Assembly (NCBI GenBank): GCA_018398575.1
Contig: JAGTXZ010000005.1
Location: forward strand, 3,782,001-3,846,000
DNA from: Ampelomyces quisqualis
Taxonomy: Eukaryota > Ascomycota > Dothideomycetes > Pleosporales > Phaeosphaeriaceae
Direction of reading: 5' to 3'
DNA: 64,000 nt
Below, one piece after another: positions 32,271-42,930 of the stretch; within the stretch, counting starts at the first letter, position 1, and each line of letters begins with the position of its first letter. The notes under the pieces are model-generated. The model did not search any database. It was given only the letters and a program-made list of their open reading frames with translations, and had not been told where the DNA came from. The translations under genes were made by a program, and so were the position numbers.

Positions 32271-33194
32271 CTAATTCCCCTTCTTCGCAGCCTCCAAATG
32301 CCACGCAAACACCTTTTCAAACACACCCTTACCATTTCCCTCCATGACATCCCCATGACACGGAATAATCCTTTCAAATCCCCACTTGTTCATCCTCGCC
32401 ACGCTGCCGTTAAATGCCTCCCTATCGCCCCTACTCGTCCCGTACCAAATCGCGCGTTTCTGCCACACCGCATCCCCCTTGGTGCTCTGAAACGCACCAA
32501 ACAACTTGGTAAAGATACCACTCTCCGCATCCACGCCGCTCCTGCTAAACTGCTCTGTGGCCGGCAAATTGAACATGAGGTCCGCGGTAATCAGCGACTT
32601 TGACGGTTTGTGGTGGAACACGAGTTCCTTGTTGAGGTGCGAGGGGACGTATTCCCAATCGAATTCGGCGTCGAATTCGGGCGAGATGGAGGTTATGGGC
32701 TTGTCCTTTTGGAAGACAAAGGCGAAGGGGACGGGCTCGTTGCCTTGCTTGGCGCGCTTTTCGGGCAGAGTTTCGGGGCCGAGGACTTGTGCAGAGGGGT
32801 ACGCGGCGTGCCAGGGGCCGAGGAAGATGTGGTGCTGGAGAGGAAGGGTTAGTAGGAGGTAAATGTGGGTGGAAGGGGGGGAAAGATGTACTTCGGCATC
32901 GAGGGCGGCGATATATTTGACTTCACCGAGCTCGTTGACTTTGTTCTTGACATCGTCTGTGAGGGCTACGGGGCTGAGGACGGCGAGAGCTCCGGTTTGT
33001 AGGCGCACTGGGATGGCTGTTCAGTTCAACTTCGTGATATGAGTGAGACTGCGCATACCGATTGTGCCGCGTCCGCCGACCTTTATCTTGCCAAAGCGCC
33101 AGAATGGTACGGATAGTGTAGTGATGACTCTGGGAACGACATCGCGAATGACCATGACCTTAGCCGGGTCGGACGGCACTAATTTGGAAGACAT
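32271..33194 (-). CDS. DUF4336-family protein (metallo-hydrolase-like)
   Basis: Exons 33194-33059, 33007-32892 and 32834-32271 join to 271 residues; introns are 51 and 57 bp, GT-AG. DUF4336 proteins resemble the metallo-beta-lactamase fold, but their reaction is not known to me. Seen: MSSKLVPSDPAKVMVIRDVV at the start, VGGRGTIVRLQTGALAVLSP, AEHHIFLGPWHAAYPSAQVL, in which HHIFLGPWH carries the His-rich segment, EKRAKQG, DLMFNLPATEQFSR, and PCHGD near the C-terminus. The first two exons were needed to reach the conserved N-terminus. Length is normal. No signal peptide. Function remains open: a hydrolase is a guess from the fold. Confidence 0.85.
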
Positions 33195-33880
33195 GCTGTG
33201 GTTTGAATGGGACGCTAGTCTTGAGTGAAGTTATGTTGCGACGCGAGGGTTTGAAATAGCACGCGGAGGGTGAACTGTTCAAAATGAACGACGTCAGGCA
33301 ACGATGACGCAATATTCGGGATCGCAGAAGTTGGCATTCATATACCATTCATGTGAATGGTCTCGGCCGATACTAGCAGTCGTCAAGACAGCACAGCCTA
33401 CACAGCTGATGTGGAGACGTGGTTCATGTTCGCGATGTTGTGTAAGGGTGCAGATGCATGGAGCCGAGGCTTTTCAATTGGACCGCGATTAGGCTTACGA
33501 AGCGATGCGCGTCAGAGCCATGAGCTCTACCACCTAGATTTGAGGGGTTTCTGCTTTTTTACAAATGCATAGGACACAGATTTGCGTGCGCGAGACGAAT
33601 GCGCGTATTGTCGACGTGTTTTGCTACCAACTCTCAAGGTCATGATATTTTTGATGAAGGCCTCAGCTGAGTGTTTGCGTTTCCCTTCACGCTGCTGTCG
33701 CCCGGGTCGTTGCTCTTACAGCCTCCTCACTATCATTGAAAGCTACTCGGAGGTTAGCGTTCGGTTCCGACGACTCGGACAAAATGTCTGCGGTGCGTGC
33801 GGTAGTGGAGCGGAGCGTCGCGGACCGTCCGTTGGGCCAGTATTGCCGTTGTTCGTAGGACCATTACGGCTCATGGCTGC
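33195..33880. other. Intergenic, nothing recognised
   Basis: Space between the DUF4336 gene start and the end of RRP45. Frames reach at most about 136 codons and overlap the RRP45 3' end antisense. It holds the DUF4336 promoter. Confidence 0.45.
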
Positions 33881-34864
33881 TCATCTGGCGTTCTCAGCAC
33901 TGAGCTCAGCCATCAAACCGCCAGCATCTCTTCGCTTCGCGTCCTCATCGAGCTTTTGTTGGATGAATTTACTCATCTCCTTGACCTTCTGAAGTGCGAC
34001 ATTGGTGCACTGCAGCAAAGCCAATGGGTTCACGGTTGCTCCCCCGTACTTTGCGATCTGGCAGATTTCACCATGTCTGTTCATCGTGATGATCACCTCC
34101 CCCTGTCTGACCTGCTCCTCGGCCAGATTTGCGTCCACCAAATAAAGCTCGCCTTCTGAAAAGTACGAGAAGGTCACACAGAGAGGCTGGTGTAAAATCG
34201 ACAGCGGTATCGGGTCTCGTTCCCGGACGCTGAGCACCGTGGCCTTCTCTCCTTCAACAAGCACGTCCGGTCTACGGAAGTGTTGCAGCGCGGCCATGAC
34301 CGCTATACACGAGGCATCAATCAGACCGCCGTCGTGGTCGATTATGTGTACGTCGGCGCGGAGTGCAAAGCACTTGATGCCAGCAATGATGCATAGAGAC
34401 TCGGTATCCAGAGCATTCGAGCGGCGGATGGCTTTTTCTAGTATGCGCGACAGAATGACTTCTGCAGCGGTTGGTCTGTCTTGAGTTAGTCTTTCATTGT
34501 CTTCATGTATGCACGGTGGTGATGAGCACGAACCGACCGATTTCGAACGCGGGAGTGGCCATGGGCGAGAATTCTGTAACAATTTGAAAGACGCCATCAA
34601 ACTTGCGCTCAGGCAGTGGTGTCGTCACATCTATTGATATGCGCGCAATGACTCTTGACTACAGTTAGTCCTGTAATGCGGTTTCTTGGCCTGGACATGC
34701 CTGGTCTTGCCCAATTGCACGTCGGCGACGCCATATTCCTCTCCAAAAGTGAGCTCGACCTTGCGGAAAGCGTCCAAGGTTCGTCCGTCGAGGCGTATTT
34801 GCTCCTGCAGCGCCTGCTTGATGAAGTCGCGCTCATTGATGGAAATCTCAGCTTCGCGAGGCAT
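33881..34864 (-). CDS. RRP45: Exosome core subunit Rrp45 (RNase PH fold)
   Basis: Exons 34864-34701, 34653-34534 and 34475-33881 join to 292 residues. Rrp45 is one of six RNase PH-like ring subunits of the RNA exosome, in nucleus and cytoplasm; in eukaryotes the ring is not catalytic. Seen: MPREAEISINERDFIKQAL and RLDGRTLDAF at the N-terminus, VADVQLGKTRVIARISI, PTAAEVILSRILEKAIRRS, IIDHDGGLIDASCIAVMAAL and a Lys/Glu/Gln-rich C-terminal helix. Intron 2 is normal (58 bp). Intron 1 (34700-34654, 47 bp) is best read with a GC-AG border, AG|GCATGT, with CTAAC and an AAG acceptor, which restores the conserved GKTRVIARIS with no insertion; a GT-AG alternative adds three residues. It is head-to-head with CWC15. 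Confidence 0.92.
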
Positions 34865-35119
34865 GATGCCTCTGGCTGAGAAAGAAGGGCGTGCGTGCTG
34901 TCGGAGTGGTGGGAGTCCGAGGCTCTTTGCGGGCATGGAAAACGGAGGCGGGCTCGGAGAAAAGTGAAGGCGCGTGCTCGAGCTTGGGTAGGGCGACTTT
35001 TCGCTCGCAGGCGCATCGTTTCACTCATCCCTCGACGCAACCACCAACATCATCGGCCCGGAAGACTTCCGAAACCCGCTCCACACCCATCTACTGCATC
35101 GCGATCGTTACACGGCACC
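34865..35119. promoter_or_regulatory. Divergent promoter between RRP45 and CWC15
   Basis: The two start codons are 255 bp apart and face outward. Both leaders and promoters must fit here, so transcription is likely bidirectional from one nucleosome-free region (inference). Short frames inside are shadows. Confidence 0.6.
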
Positions 35120-35927
35120 ATGACGACCGCTCACAGACCGACGTTTGACCCCGCTCGCGGCAAAGAAGCCCAGCGAGGACCCGCCTACCACCAGAGACTG
35201 CTCCCCGCGCACACCACCCTGAAGCGAAGACAGCCGGGGCAAGGCGGCGATGCCGACACGCACAAGCGCGATCTCCGCGCAGAGCTCCTCGAGGCTGAAG
35301 CACGCCATTTCGCGAAGAAGAACGGCACCTACGTGGAGCCTGAATCTGCGACCGACCCCGGCAGTGCGCCGAAGCGCCAGATCGACGCCGTATTAGGGGC
35401 AGAGGGCGAAGAAGATGAGGAGGCTCAGAAGCGGCGGCGCATAGAAGTTCTGGAGCAGTACCGGGACATAGATGCGGACGACAGCAGTAGCGAAAGCGAG
35501 AGCAGCGACGATGAGTAAGTCTGCCAATGCCGTCTCAACTTACAACTGCCTAATTACGACTAGCGACGAGGACGACGAGGACGAGACGGCCGCACTGATG
35601 CGAGAGCTGGAGAAAATCAAGAAGGAGCGCGCAGCAGCAAAGGCCAAAGAAGATGCAGAGCGCGCAGCAGAAGAGGAAGAGCAGCGCGAAATCGACGTCG
35701 CCAGAGGAAATCCGTTGCTCAACTCGCGCGACTTTGCCATGAAACGTCGTTGGAACGATGATGTGGTGTTCAAGAACCAGGCACGCGGCACCGAAGACCG
35801 GAACAAGAAGAAGGAATTCATCAACGACATGTTGCGTTCCGACTTTCACAAGAAGTTTATGGTAAGTACGCCATGGCACTGGGCCAGAAGATGCTAACAT
35901 CTGCGACAGTCCAAGTACATCCGATGA
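35120..35927 (+). CDS. CWC15: Spliceosomal protein Cwc15/Cwf15
   Basis: Exons 35120-35514, 35564-35861 and 35910-35927 join to 236 residues; GT-AG introns of 49 and 48 bp. Cwc15 belongs to the Prp19-associated complex in the active spliceosome. Seen: the conserved start MTTAHRPTFDPARGKE, a Lys/Arg/Gln-rich segment, an acidic Asp/Ser/Glu block (about 120-140) split by intron 1, a Glu/Lys/Arg coiled coil (ALMRELEKIKKERAAAKAKE), then GNPLLNSRDFAMKRRWNDDV and the universal C-terminus FHKKFMSKYIR. The last exon has only six codons and was found from that ending. Confidence 0.95.
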
Positions 35928-36311
35928 GGCCACTGCACCTTACTTCGATCTTCAGCCTCAGGACATTGCATTGCTGGCGTCGGTGGACCCTTGGCGCATG
36001 GCTTCCGTAACGATTCATCTGGACGTGCGAAAGACTGGCGAAGCAGAAAAGCCAGTGACGAAAAAGCATCCTTATCGCGATCAGCAAACCATTGCCGGTC
36101 CGAGTGTCAGCTATCTTTCGCCTCAGCCAGCTGCACCTAGTGAACGAGCGAACCAAGAGCATTCTGAGCTTGACGATACTCGACGATGAACCGAGAAGTG
36201 GTCGCCGTCACAGCAATAACTTGCACTCGAGTAGACATTTCTGCACATAGTCTACCCACTTAGCGTCAATGCCAACATTTTGACTGTGAGGAGATTCATT
36301 GCCCCATTCCT

Positions 36312-36621
36312 ATCACCAGTTCCATTCTTGGCAACATCATCCCAGCACCCTCATCCGATCCACAGCACAATCTGCCATGGGAAGAATACCAAGCATCTGA
36401 CTTGGCAAGCTCTTCCCACCTCTTACAGCGCTTATACACTCTTGACCTACATGGGGACAAGGTAAGCACCCAACGCCTGCATGACCTCACAAGACATGAC
36501 CAACGCCTCCACGACTCCGCACTATCAGCCATCTGCAAAGACACCGACCGTTATTTAGCCAGCAGCACACACTTACCCCCCGTAAATCCATCTTCCCCAC
36601 CAGAAAATTCAAAAACCTCTT
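36312..36621 (+). pseudogene. Possible coding fragment (helical HLLQRLYTLD motif)
   Basis: An open stretch reads PWEEYQASDLASSSHLLQRL followed by YTLDLHGDK and LHDLTRHDQRLHDSALS. This looks like the start of a fungal family in which short helices bearing LLQRLY precede a kinase or other domain, but I cannot name it with certainty and no downstream domain follows. Stops lie just upstream (near 36285). A GTAAGC right after HGDK could be a donor with no partner found. I treat it as a relic or a partial gene. Confidence 0.25.
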
Positions 36622-36939
36622 GAGTCTTCCCGACTCTTGCCTCTTCACGTCGACACAAAGACAATCCATCCCCACAATGTCAGGCTACGGCAACCGCACA
36701 GCCCCCGACCCCGTCCCAGACACCAAAGACCCATGCCCACGCCTGGGCCTAACAGATTCAAAAGTTGACAAAATCCAAACCCCAACCCCAACCCGCGCCA
36801 CTACATCCTCCCCGCACAAACAATGACTCGCAGCTCGACAAGGCGCTTTTCCCTTGCCCCGACACAGACGCAGACGCAAGATACGGTAAACAAAACCAGC
36901 ACTTTCGCTCATACAAGCAGTAACTTCATCCCTTTTCCA

Positions 36940-36987
36940 CCTACCCACCTACCTACCTACCCACCTACCCACCTACCCACCTACCCA
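36940..36987. repeat. CCTA/CCCA microsatellite
   Basis: Repeats of ACCTACCC and ACCT over about 48 bp with small variations; simple sequence only. Confidence 0.85.
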
Positions 36988-37508
36988 CTCCCCTCCACTC
37001 CCAGCCCCACTCCCACTCTCGTTACCTACCCAGCCCAGCCCAACCCACGGAAAAACCAGCCATCGACGAGTCAACGAGGCGGAGACTCCTCGCTGGGCAA
37101 AGGCCTGGAGAGAATCGGGCGTGTGGTGCGTAGGGAGGGTGTATTTGGCAAGGGAGCGGGGATGAGGGCGGATGCGGTGGGGGAGGGAGTGAGGAGAGGA
37201 GCGACGAGTGGGGTTTTTGGGGATGAGAGGATGGATGGATGGTGGTGGTGGTGTTGTTGTTGATGGACAGTGGGATTCGTTGTTTTCAGGTCAGGCATGT
37301 GTAAGGGACAAGACGGGGAAGCTTGTAGTTTGACTTTTTGGGTTGATTTGACTTTGCTCTTGATGCTTGATTCTATGCGTTTGTATGTAAATGAGCACGG
37401 ATATGCAAGAGCAAATTTGCCGTACCTATTTCCTCCAGGATTGTGCAAGCGACTAGTTCGCTGGGTGGTAGTAATATGCACACTTGTAGACCAACAGCGT
37501 TTGAGACG

Positions 37509-40500
37509 TCAGTAAATGCCTTGCGTGCGGTACTGGAAGGTATCGTAACTTTGCTCAAGTCAGTCGTCACATCAAAGTCGCAGCAGCCTTGGGTCACTTA
37601 CAGTCGGGTATAATAACTCCCCACGCTCTTCGCAATCAATTCGTCCACAAACGTTTCTGCCTCCTCTTTGCTCAGATGCAGCATGAGCCTCGCCCTCAAG
37701 CTATTCGTCACGTTCGCAGCGCCAGCCTTGAAGCAGTCCATCTTGCTTTGCTTGCTCATCAGATCAACCAACATGATTAATCGTTCGGCTTCTTTCCTCA
37801 GTGCTTGGAAGGCGCGTTTACACAAGACTTTGAAGTCTTCAAATGCGGGACTCGCAAGACCGCCAAGAACATCGACGTACTCCTGCGTAAGCTTGAATGG
37901 CGCGGCTTCAAAACCCATGCTACCTGGCGAGTTTGACAGCATGAAGCCAAAGTCGATATGAATAATGTGGCCCATGTTGTCGATGAGAAGGTTGCCATTA
38001 TGCCGATCCTTGAGTTGGAGTACGTAGCTTATCATACTGTACGCAGCCAGGGAGCGAGCAAAGGCGTTGACGCCTGCTATGTATGCATCAGACTCGGGCT
38101 CGCCAAACGTCTTCCGCCAATGGTCCTGAAGAGTCGCAATTCGTTTCCGTGGATTCGTGCCTGCGGCGATACTTGCGAGCGTCAAGCTACGTTTCAGCGA
38201 GTGTAGCGAGACACCATTTGTGATGGTTTCAATGAGGCCAGAGGATTCGCCAGTAACCAAGATACGCATACGTTTGGTCCAAACCGGGACATTGGCCTCT
38301 TCCCAGATCCTTGTGCACACCTGGATCAACTGGCACGCAAATGCTTCCTGTCGCAAATCCGCGCCTGTCTTGACAATGACACTGATGAGATCCCAGTTCT
38401 TCATGTGCCCATATGGCGACGACCGCCGTATGCGCTCCCGTTTTGCACTCCACTCTTCACCAAAGGTAGCGGCGCTGGGATCGTCCCTATCGCCCTTTCT
38501 TCGCATACCGCCAGTCTTGAGATCGTTTTCCATTCGTGCAGCACCAGCCCCGGTGTTTGTGCCTCCTGTCAGTTCTTCTTCGAGCTCTTCTGGCTCTGCA
38601 GTGACAGTCGTTGGGGTTGTTTCGGCCATGATGGTGTCGAAGGTCGGTCCTTGATCCTCGGCCATGAAATTTTGCTCTTCCAGACTCTGCATACTGGCGA
38701 TGATCTTGGCCTTGATCGCAGCGACCTCAGTCTTTGGTCGTTTCGAGCCGCTGGCTTCTAGTTGTGCGAGCATCTGTGCAGCAGTGCGCATATGTGTTGC
38801 TAATGCAGAAAAGTCTGGCTGGTCAGCGGCGTGGTTTCCACGGTTCATGTTGGCAGGAATTGTCATTCGTCGAGTTGGAACGGGGCTGTTCGACCTGCTG
38901 ATGGCAGAGTCCGAGGTCCGCGGTGTCGACTGAGTGACCATGGATGACAGCGTGTTCGCGCCACTGGAGGACCTCGGGACCATGGCTTTGCCGTTCGCAC
39001 TCGCAGGAGGCAAAGTCACCCGCGCCATGCCAGACACAACATCATCCTCGGTACCGGCGATGAGCGACGTGCTGCTGAGGTCCCCGGTGGCGGGCTCAAA
39101 CACGCTATCCGAGCCGTTTGGTGGGGTCCGATCCAGCGCCAGGTATTCCGCATTCGTGATGTCGAACAGCCGGCGTCTTGCTGTGCCCTTCTCAAACATG
39201 AGCCTCTCGAGTAGTTGCTGGTTCTGTTCCGTGTCAGGATCAAAGTCAAAGTCCTCCTGCAACACCTCGACCATTAACAGGTACGGCACGCGTTCTGCGC
39301 TGTTGAGGCTGGTGGCCTCTGCGGGGTTGATGCGCACGATGCGGTGATGCCGGCTTTGCGAGGCAATGCCGTCCTTCAAGGCCGGCGGAGAGAGCGTGGG
39401 AATGTCGACCTCGGCGGGCAGGTCCTGCGCAATCAAGGCGAGCTCTGCCCGCAGCGCACTGAGGCGGGCGGGCTTCGGCACGACGACCAAGCGGTTCGAG
39501 ATGTCTTCGAGGGCGCTCAGGAACTGTGTCTCGCTGCGGAAGTAGTGGGAGCGCAGCAGGCGGACCTTCTGGGCGCGAGACAGCGCGGTTGGCGTGAGCG
39601 GTCGTGGCGGCTGCGCATGGTGTCTTCGCGGGCGCTGGTCGGGCGGCGGGCCCCGCAGGCCTGCCGTCGCGGGCGGGCTGGGCAGCGCCGCGGACGTGGG
39701 CGGGTCGCGGAAGTCGGGCAACGACGACGAGCTGAGGCGGCCCGCTGGATCCGTTGCCAGCAGCGCCGGGGCGAGGGGGCGCGTGGCCTGGCGCCTCAGG
39801 TCTCTCGGGGGGCGGCCCTGTTCCGGGTCGGAGTGGCCGTGGCCAGGGCGGCGCTGCGTGGCGCGCGGCGAGGCGCCGGTGACGGTCTTGCTGCGGCCGA
39901 CGCGCGCGGCGTGCACGTTGTCCGAGAGCATGTCGGCGGCCGGGCGTGGCTTGCGCGCCTGCGCAATCGCCAGCGGGCCGGCGTGGGCGGGCAGGAAGGG
40001 CGCGGCCATGCTCGCCAGCACCAGGCTGGACAGCACGGCGACGGGCAGAATGTTCTCGCGGATCTTGTCGCGCCGCGGCGGCTCGGCGGCGCCGAAGACG
40101 ATGCGCTGCACGCGGTTGTACAGGCGGCGGCACGTCTGGAAGGCGGCCGAGTTGGGCGCGCCGGCGAGGTCGTGGAGGTACGTCTGGAAGAGCCAGAAGG
40201 CCTGCGGCATCGGTTAGTCCCCCCACGGGCAGGCGAGTGGGTGCAGAGGCCCACCAGCAGCGCGCCGCTGACCGACTCCTCGCACACGTCGACGAGGAAG
40301 TCCTCCAGGGCCATGGACTCGTTGTCGATGCTGATCAGCAGGTGGCATAGTCTGTGGCGCGCCGTGTAAGCTGCACGCTCGGCCGGCGCGGGGCGGCGAC
40401 CTACTGCGGGAGGAAGAACTCGAGCTCCTCGTAGGCAAACTGCCGCAGCTTGGAGCACAGCACGTGGTGGATGCCGACGTGGTCTGCATAGCGGGCCAGA

Positions 40501-40574
40501 TACGCCACTGCCAGCGACGGGTCCGTGTTGAAGTGGTCCGACTCGAGGAAGCGCTCGAGGAGATGCCAACTCAT
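37509..40574 (-). CDS. PIK1: Phosphatidylinositol 4-kinase Pik1 (type III beta)
   Basis: Exons 40574-40405, 40351-40255, 40201-37602 and 37548-37509 join to 968 residues; three GT-AG introns of 53 bp each. Pik1 makes PI4P at the Golgi (and in the nucleus) and is needed for secretion. Seen: the lipid-kinase-unique N-terminal region (MSWHLLERFLESDHFNTDPS, YADHVGIHHVLCSKLRQF, LPQLCHLLISIDNESMALED); a disordered, very GC-rich Arg/Pro/Ser segment (about 150-290); RSHYFRSETQFLSALEDIS, as in the frequenin-binding region; and the kinase domain (AERVPYLLMVEVLQEDFD, GESSGLIETI, catalytic DRHNGNLLID, and HIDFGFML with the metal-binding Asp). The last exon (40 nt) encodes the end YDTFQYRTQGIY. Start chosen at MSWHLL; the frame is open a further 32 codons upstream. 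Confidence 0.95.
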
Positions 40575-40771
40575 CTGGCACGGCTCATTGGGGGGGGAGG
40601 GCGAGGGCGAGGAGTGGCAGCGTGCACTGCCCGGCCGGCCGCTGTGGAATGGGAGGGCATGGCCGAGCACGGGGTCGGCCGTCCGGGGCCAGGACCATCA
40701 ACGGGTAATTGTGGATTCGCAGACTATCGTACCAATCCAACATATGTACATCAAGCCCCATGCACAAACAT

Positions 40772-42365
40772 CTAGTCTGCAGCGTGCAAATCCACAAAAA
40801 TGTTAATCGCCGCAACCACCACCTCGGCGAAGATCAGGATGATGACAATCCATTCGAGCAGCTCGCCCTGCGAACCGTTAGCAGCGCCCCATGCTCCGCT
40901 CAAACAGACGACTACTCACGTGCGTCACCGTCAGCTGGTCCTTGAGCACAGCAAGCAAGTCTCCAATCACGTTCAGCCGCTCCGTCAGCAGACTGACGCG
41001 CTGGTCCATCTCCAGATAGCTCCTCACCGCCTGGTACACCGGGTCGAGTTGAGGCTCCGCCCACATGAGCTCTGGCGCATCAAGCACCGATCCCTGCAGG
41101 TGGATGCTGATGCGCAGGATGAACAGCTCGCCAATCTGCATGTTGATTTGCTTCTTGCTGAGGTTGACTTTGCCCGAGCTGGCAATCTGAGCCGGAATGT
41201 CCTTGGTATCGTCGATTGTGTGGTCCACCAAGTCCTCAAACAGCGACGTCTTGACGCTCTGAGAGAGACCGTGGCTGATGGCAAGCTTGATCATGTAGTT
41301 CTTCTTCTCGCGCAGACTGATAAAGTCGTTGTAGATACGCGCCTGGTACTCGCGCGTGTAGTAGAAGTTGAACTCTTCCGTTTCCACTTCGTCTTTGCCG
41401 AGCTTGTCCACTTCAAACTTGGCAATCTCCTTCAAGAACCGCTTCTCCTCTTGCAGAGTCATGCCCCATAGTACCACCGTTCCGTACTCGAACAGAAACA
41501 CCTCCGGCGTGTGCACCTGAATGTCAAAGTCGGGCGTTCCCATAGTTGGATCAGAGTCGGCATGTGTCATCGACGGCCGCCTAGGCCTTTCGCCATCGTC
41601 ATCGTGACCCAGATTGGGCGCGTCGCCGTCGTCGTTGAGGTCGATGAGGACGTCGCGTCGCCTTTCGTTCTCGTGCTCGACCTCGATGGCGCTGTCGGAG
41701 AACCTCCTTTGACGCGCTCCCGGGACGTCATCCATGGCGGCCGTGCTCGCAATCTCTGCCGGGCCCTTGGTTCCGTAGCTGTAGGGTGAGTAGATGCATT
41801 CGTCGAAACGCTTGGGTAGCGCGCCCCTAAGCTTCTGCTTGCCCTTCAGGAAGCGCATCACATCGTCCAGCTTGTACGAGCCTGAGGTACAATACGCCGT
41901 GACCCTAGGCAACCGCTCTCTGTCCGCCTTGCCCAAGCGAGCTGCATCTCTTCTTGCCGTTGGGTCCTTGATCCTCGTGTATTGCACGTACACGTCGCGT
42001 CCGCTTTCTTCGTCTTCGGCGTCATCGTTCGCAGGGTCTGGGAGGAGCTTCAACTTCTGCGCTGTCCTGGTCGTTCTTTGTGGACCAATCTTGGGCGCAG
42101 GCGGGCCTCTCACAGGTGCGCCTGAGCTATTTCGCCTTCTTAACTTGCTGTTCAGCGACGACAGCATAGGCTGACCACCCTGCGCGGTTCCGGTACTCTG
42201 CGCGCCATGCGAGTATGAACGCGATGGCTGGCTCGGGGTAGACGATGACACGGTAGGGTTGAAGGTGACGGTCCTTTGTGGCTTTGCCGGCATCTGCTGC
42301 TTGCTTGCGTTCGACAGCGACGATATCAGGGGAGTCGTTTCCGTGGAAGAGCTTGACGACGCCAT
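40772..42365 (-). CDS. RMD1/RMD8-family (DUF155) membrane protein
   Basis: Exon 1 (42365-40920) and exon 2 (40867-40772) join through a 52-bp GT-AG intron to 513 residues. The family includes yeast Rmd1, Rmd8 and Sad1-interacting factor 2, with roles in sporulation and, for the mitochondrial members, in translation or membrane organisation. Seen: a long disordered N-terminus (Ser/Thr/Pro-rich, about 1-100), RVTAYCTSGSYKLDDVMRFL (start of the domain), EVFLFEYGTVVLWGMTLQEE, ISHGLSQSVKTSLFEDLVD, LWAEPQLDP-like and MDQRVSLLTERLNVIGDLLA. The second exon supplies the C-terminal transmembrane helix (LLEWIVIILIFAEVVVAAIN) that defines the family. The N-terminal region has no clear mitochondrial presequence, so an Rmd8-like vacuolar or ER location is as likely. 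Confidence 0.9.
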
Positions 42366-42930
42366 TGTGACAGATCCTTACTTTCCTTCAAACGTGACCA
42401 GACTGTCACTTCCTCCACACTGCGCTAAAGCTGCGACCTGTCACAATGGCGATAATCGGAACTTGCCAGAGCCATCCATTGGCGTGCGTAGATGCGTGTT
42501 TGTGGGTGGGGGAAGCGCGGACAGCCTGCGATGGAGACTTTGACCATGACGTTGCGGTCGCGCGCCCGGCAGCTCGGGCCTTCGGACCCACGTGGTAGAC
42601 AGACGTCAACTGCGCCACCGTTTCGCAACGCATCTCACAATGTCCACCCTTGTGCAATTCTTGTAACCGATATCTTGATCGAGCAAGTCACCCACACAGA
42701 AACCTGACATCCACGAGATTTGAAGCAATAGTACCATCGGCTCGAAGAGAGATAGGGAGAAGACTGATGATTTGAAGTTTGGATTTACCCAGTGATCCAC
42801 AGGTCATTTTATTTGCTTATCAGCTTAGTTTCCTAGTCTCATTCTCATCACTGTGTCTCTCCTAGCCTGAGGAGAGAACGGGCTACTCTCTTGCTGAACC
42901 CAATCATTTCAATTTTCAAAGGTCACCACC
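42366..42930. other. Intergenic (divergent promoter region)
   Basis: 565 bp between the outward-facing starts of the RMD1-like gene and the DUF6540-like gene. Base composition shifts from GC-rich at the left to AT-rich at the right. No gene seen. Confidence 0.5.

Larger units (their letters stand above)
35928..37508. other. Intergenic with microsatellite and a possible gene fragment
   Basis: About 1.6 kb between CWC15 and the end of PIK1. It includes the fragment at 36312-36621 (listed), a CCTA/CCCA-rich microsatellite at 36940-36987, and GGAT/GGT/GTT runs at 37225-37265. Plus-strand frames at 36620-37263 are Pro/Thr-rich by composition and I do not support them as genes. Confidence 0.45.

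Noticed and set aside
34895..35119. Upstream extension of CWC15 (open frame from 34895)
   Set aside because: The conserved Cwc15 N-terminus begins at 35120, and the extension would use up the whole promoter shared with RRP45.
39246..40581. Long frames on both strands over the PIK1 N-terminal region (up to 341 codons)
   Set aside because: Shadows of the GC-rich PIK1 exon; the PIK1 frame matches the family on both sides.
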